Part shown: positions 63,799 through 64,000 of the stretch, one piece after another | How the letters are laid out: each line of letters starts with the position of its first letter | Numbering within the stretch: the first letter of the stretch is position 1 | Assembly (NCBI RefSeq): GCF_020400655.1 | Contig: NZ_JAINRC010000016.1 | Location: 124,001-188,000 of the forward strand | DNA from: Streptomyces spinosus | GTDB taxonomy: Bacteria > Actinomycetota > Actinomycetes > Streptomycetales > Streptomycetaceae | Direction: 5' to 3' | Length of the DNA stretch: 64,000 nucleotides | Translations under genes and position numbers: made by a program | The notes under the pieces: model-generated | Told to the model about the DNA's origin: nothing | Seen by the model: the letters and a program-made list of their open reading frames with translations, nothing else | Databases searched by the model: none

Positions 63799-64000
63799 CC
63801 GATCCACCTGCGGCCAGCGGATCCTCGTCGGGAGCTCGCTTGCCGGATACGCGTCGCCACCCAGCTTGCCAGCTCCCTTCCACCTTTGAGCAGGTCTTTC
63901 GGGTCGACGTCGGCAGGCAGACGGGCCTCGTAGCGGAGTTCAGTACCCCAATGGACCATGAACAGGTGAGCGTGCCCCGGCGGCGGCGGGAACTGGGCAG
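63795..64000 (-). CDS. Unidentified gene, 3' end only, coupled to the KGGVGR ATPase
   Basis: The last 67 residues of a gene entering from beyond the right edge. Readable pieces: FPPPPGHAHLFMVHWGTELR, ARLPADVDPKDLLKGGREL, ending GRRWIG. Its TGA overlaps the ATPase ATG, so the two form an operon and probably a functional pair. No family recognised; GHAHLFMVHWGTELRYEARL suggests an alpha-beta fold strand but nothing more. The frame is otherwise open to the window end. Confidence 0.6.
   Translation of the reverse strand, partial: AQFPPPPGHAHLFMVHWGTELRYEARLPADVDPKDLLKGGRELASWVATRIRQASSRRGSAGRRWIG

Overview
The window is high-GC actinobacterial chromosome, almost certainly from a Streptomyces. 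The evidence is the extreme third-position GC bias, the frequent GTG starts, and a run of genes diagnostic for that genus: several paralogous type I signal peptidases beside rplS, nsdA, amtB-glnK-glnD, the two-domain HupS and NdgR. From memory the order follows the core region of S. coelicolor around SCO5550-SCO5599, read in the opposite direction. Most genes lie on the minus strand. No tRNA, rRNA, CRISPR array, insertion sequence or phage gene was recognised.

Layout. 1-5352: a minus-strand ribosome/secretion cluster (rpsP-khpA-rimM-trmD-rplS-sipW-sipX-sipY, the last running off the left edge). 5646-9822: a SprT-like zinc protein, a methyltransferase-like protein and an FtsH-type protease. 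9977-15838: ffh, glnD, glnK and amtB, with a GlnR box in front of amtB. 16182-20077: nsdA, a Prim-Pol-like protein and ftsY, so both GTPases of the SRP pathway are present. 20246-24105: a cytosine/purine-type permease, the remains of a luciferase-like oxidoreductase gene and the glucose permease glcP. 24307-29115: smc, a 67-residue coiled-coil protein and acylphosphatase. 29324-32061: a CAP-domain surface protein with a repeat-rich linker and a divergent flavodoxin/HxlR pair. 32034-39445: mutM-rnc-rpmF-DUF177-SepIVA-like-coaD-rsmD-recG, all minus.

39644-44748 holds an opposite-strand pair: an HSP90-family ATPase translationally coupled to a 1089-residue helical-repeat protein. It sits between recG and the FakA-like DAK2 gene, which are normally neighbours. 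44762-49587: fakA-like, rpmB, a stretch of decayed fragments, thiD and thiL. 49792-55406: a small Lrp ligand-binding-domain protein, a DUF3515 lipoprotein, ddl, a repeat-rich spacer, gpsA, plsC, cofC (F420 synthesis) and a 67-residue protein. 55477-61033: hupS, leuD/leuC with the divergent regulator ndgR, and a divergent DUF4188/MerR pair with a clear three-half-site operator.

The right end (61150-64000) differs in character. It holds an 882-residue protein with two P-loop domains, the first with a KGGVGRST variant of the ParA/MinD motif, coupled by an ATGA overlap to an upstream gene cut by the window edge. This is the best candidate for an accessory, possibly conflict-type, system. The HSP90/TPR pair is the second. 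Most of the rest is ordinary Streptomyces core genome, with several well-formed operators, terminators and repeats recorded below.
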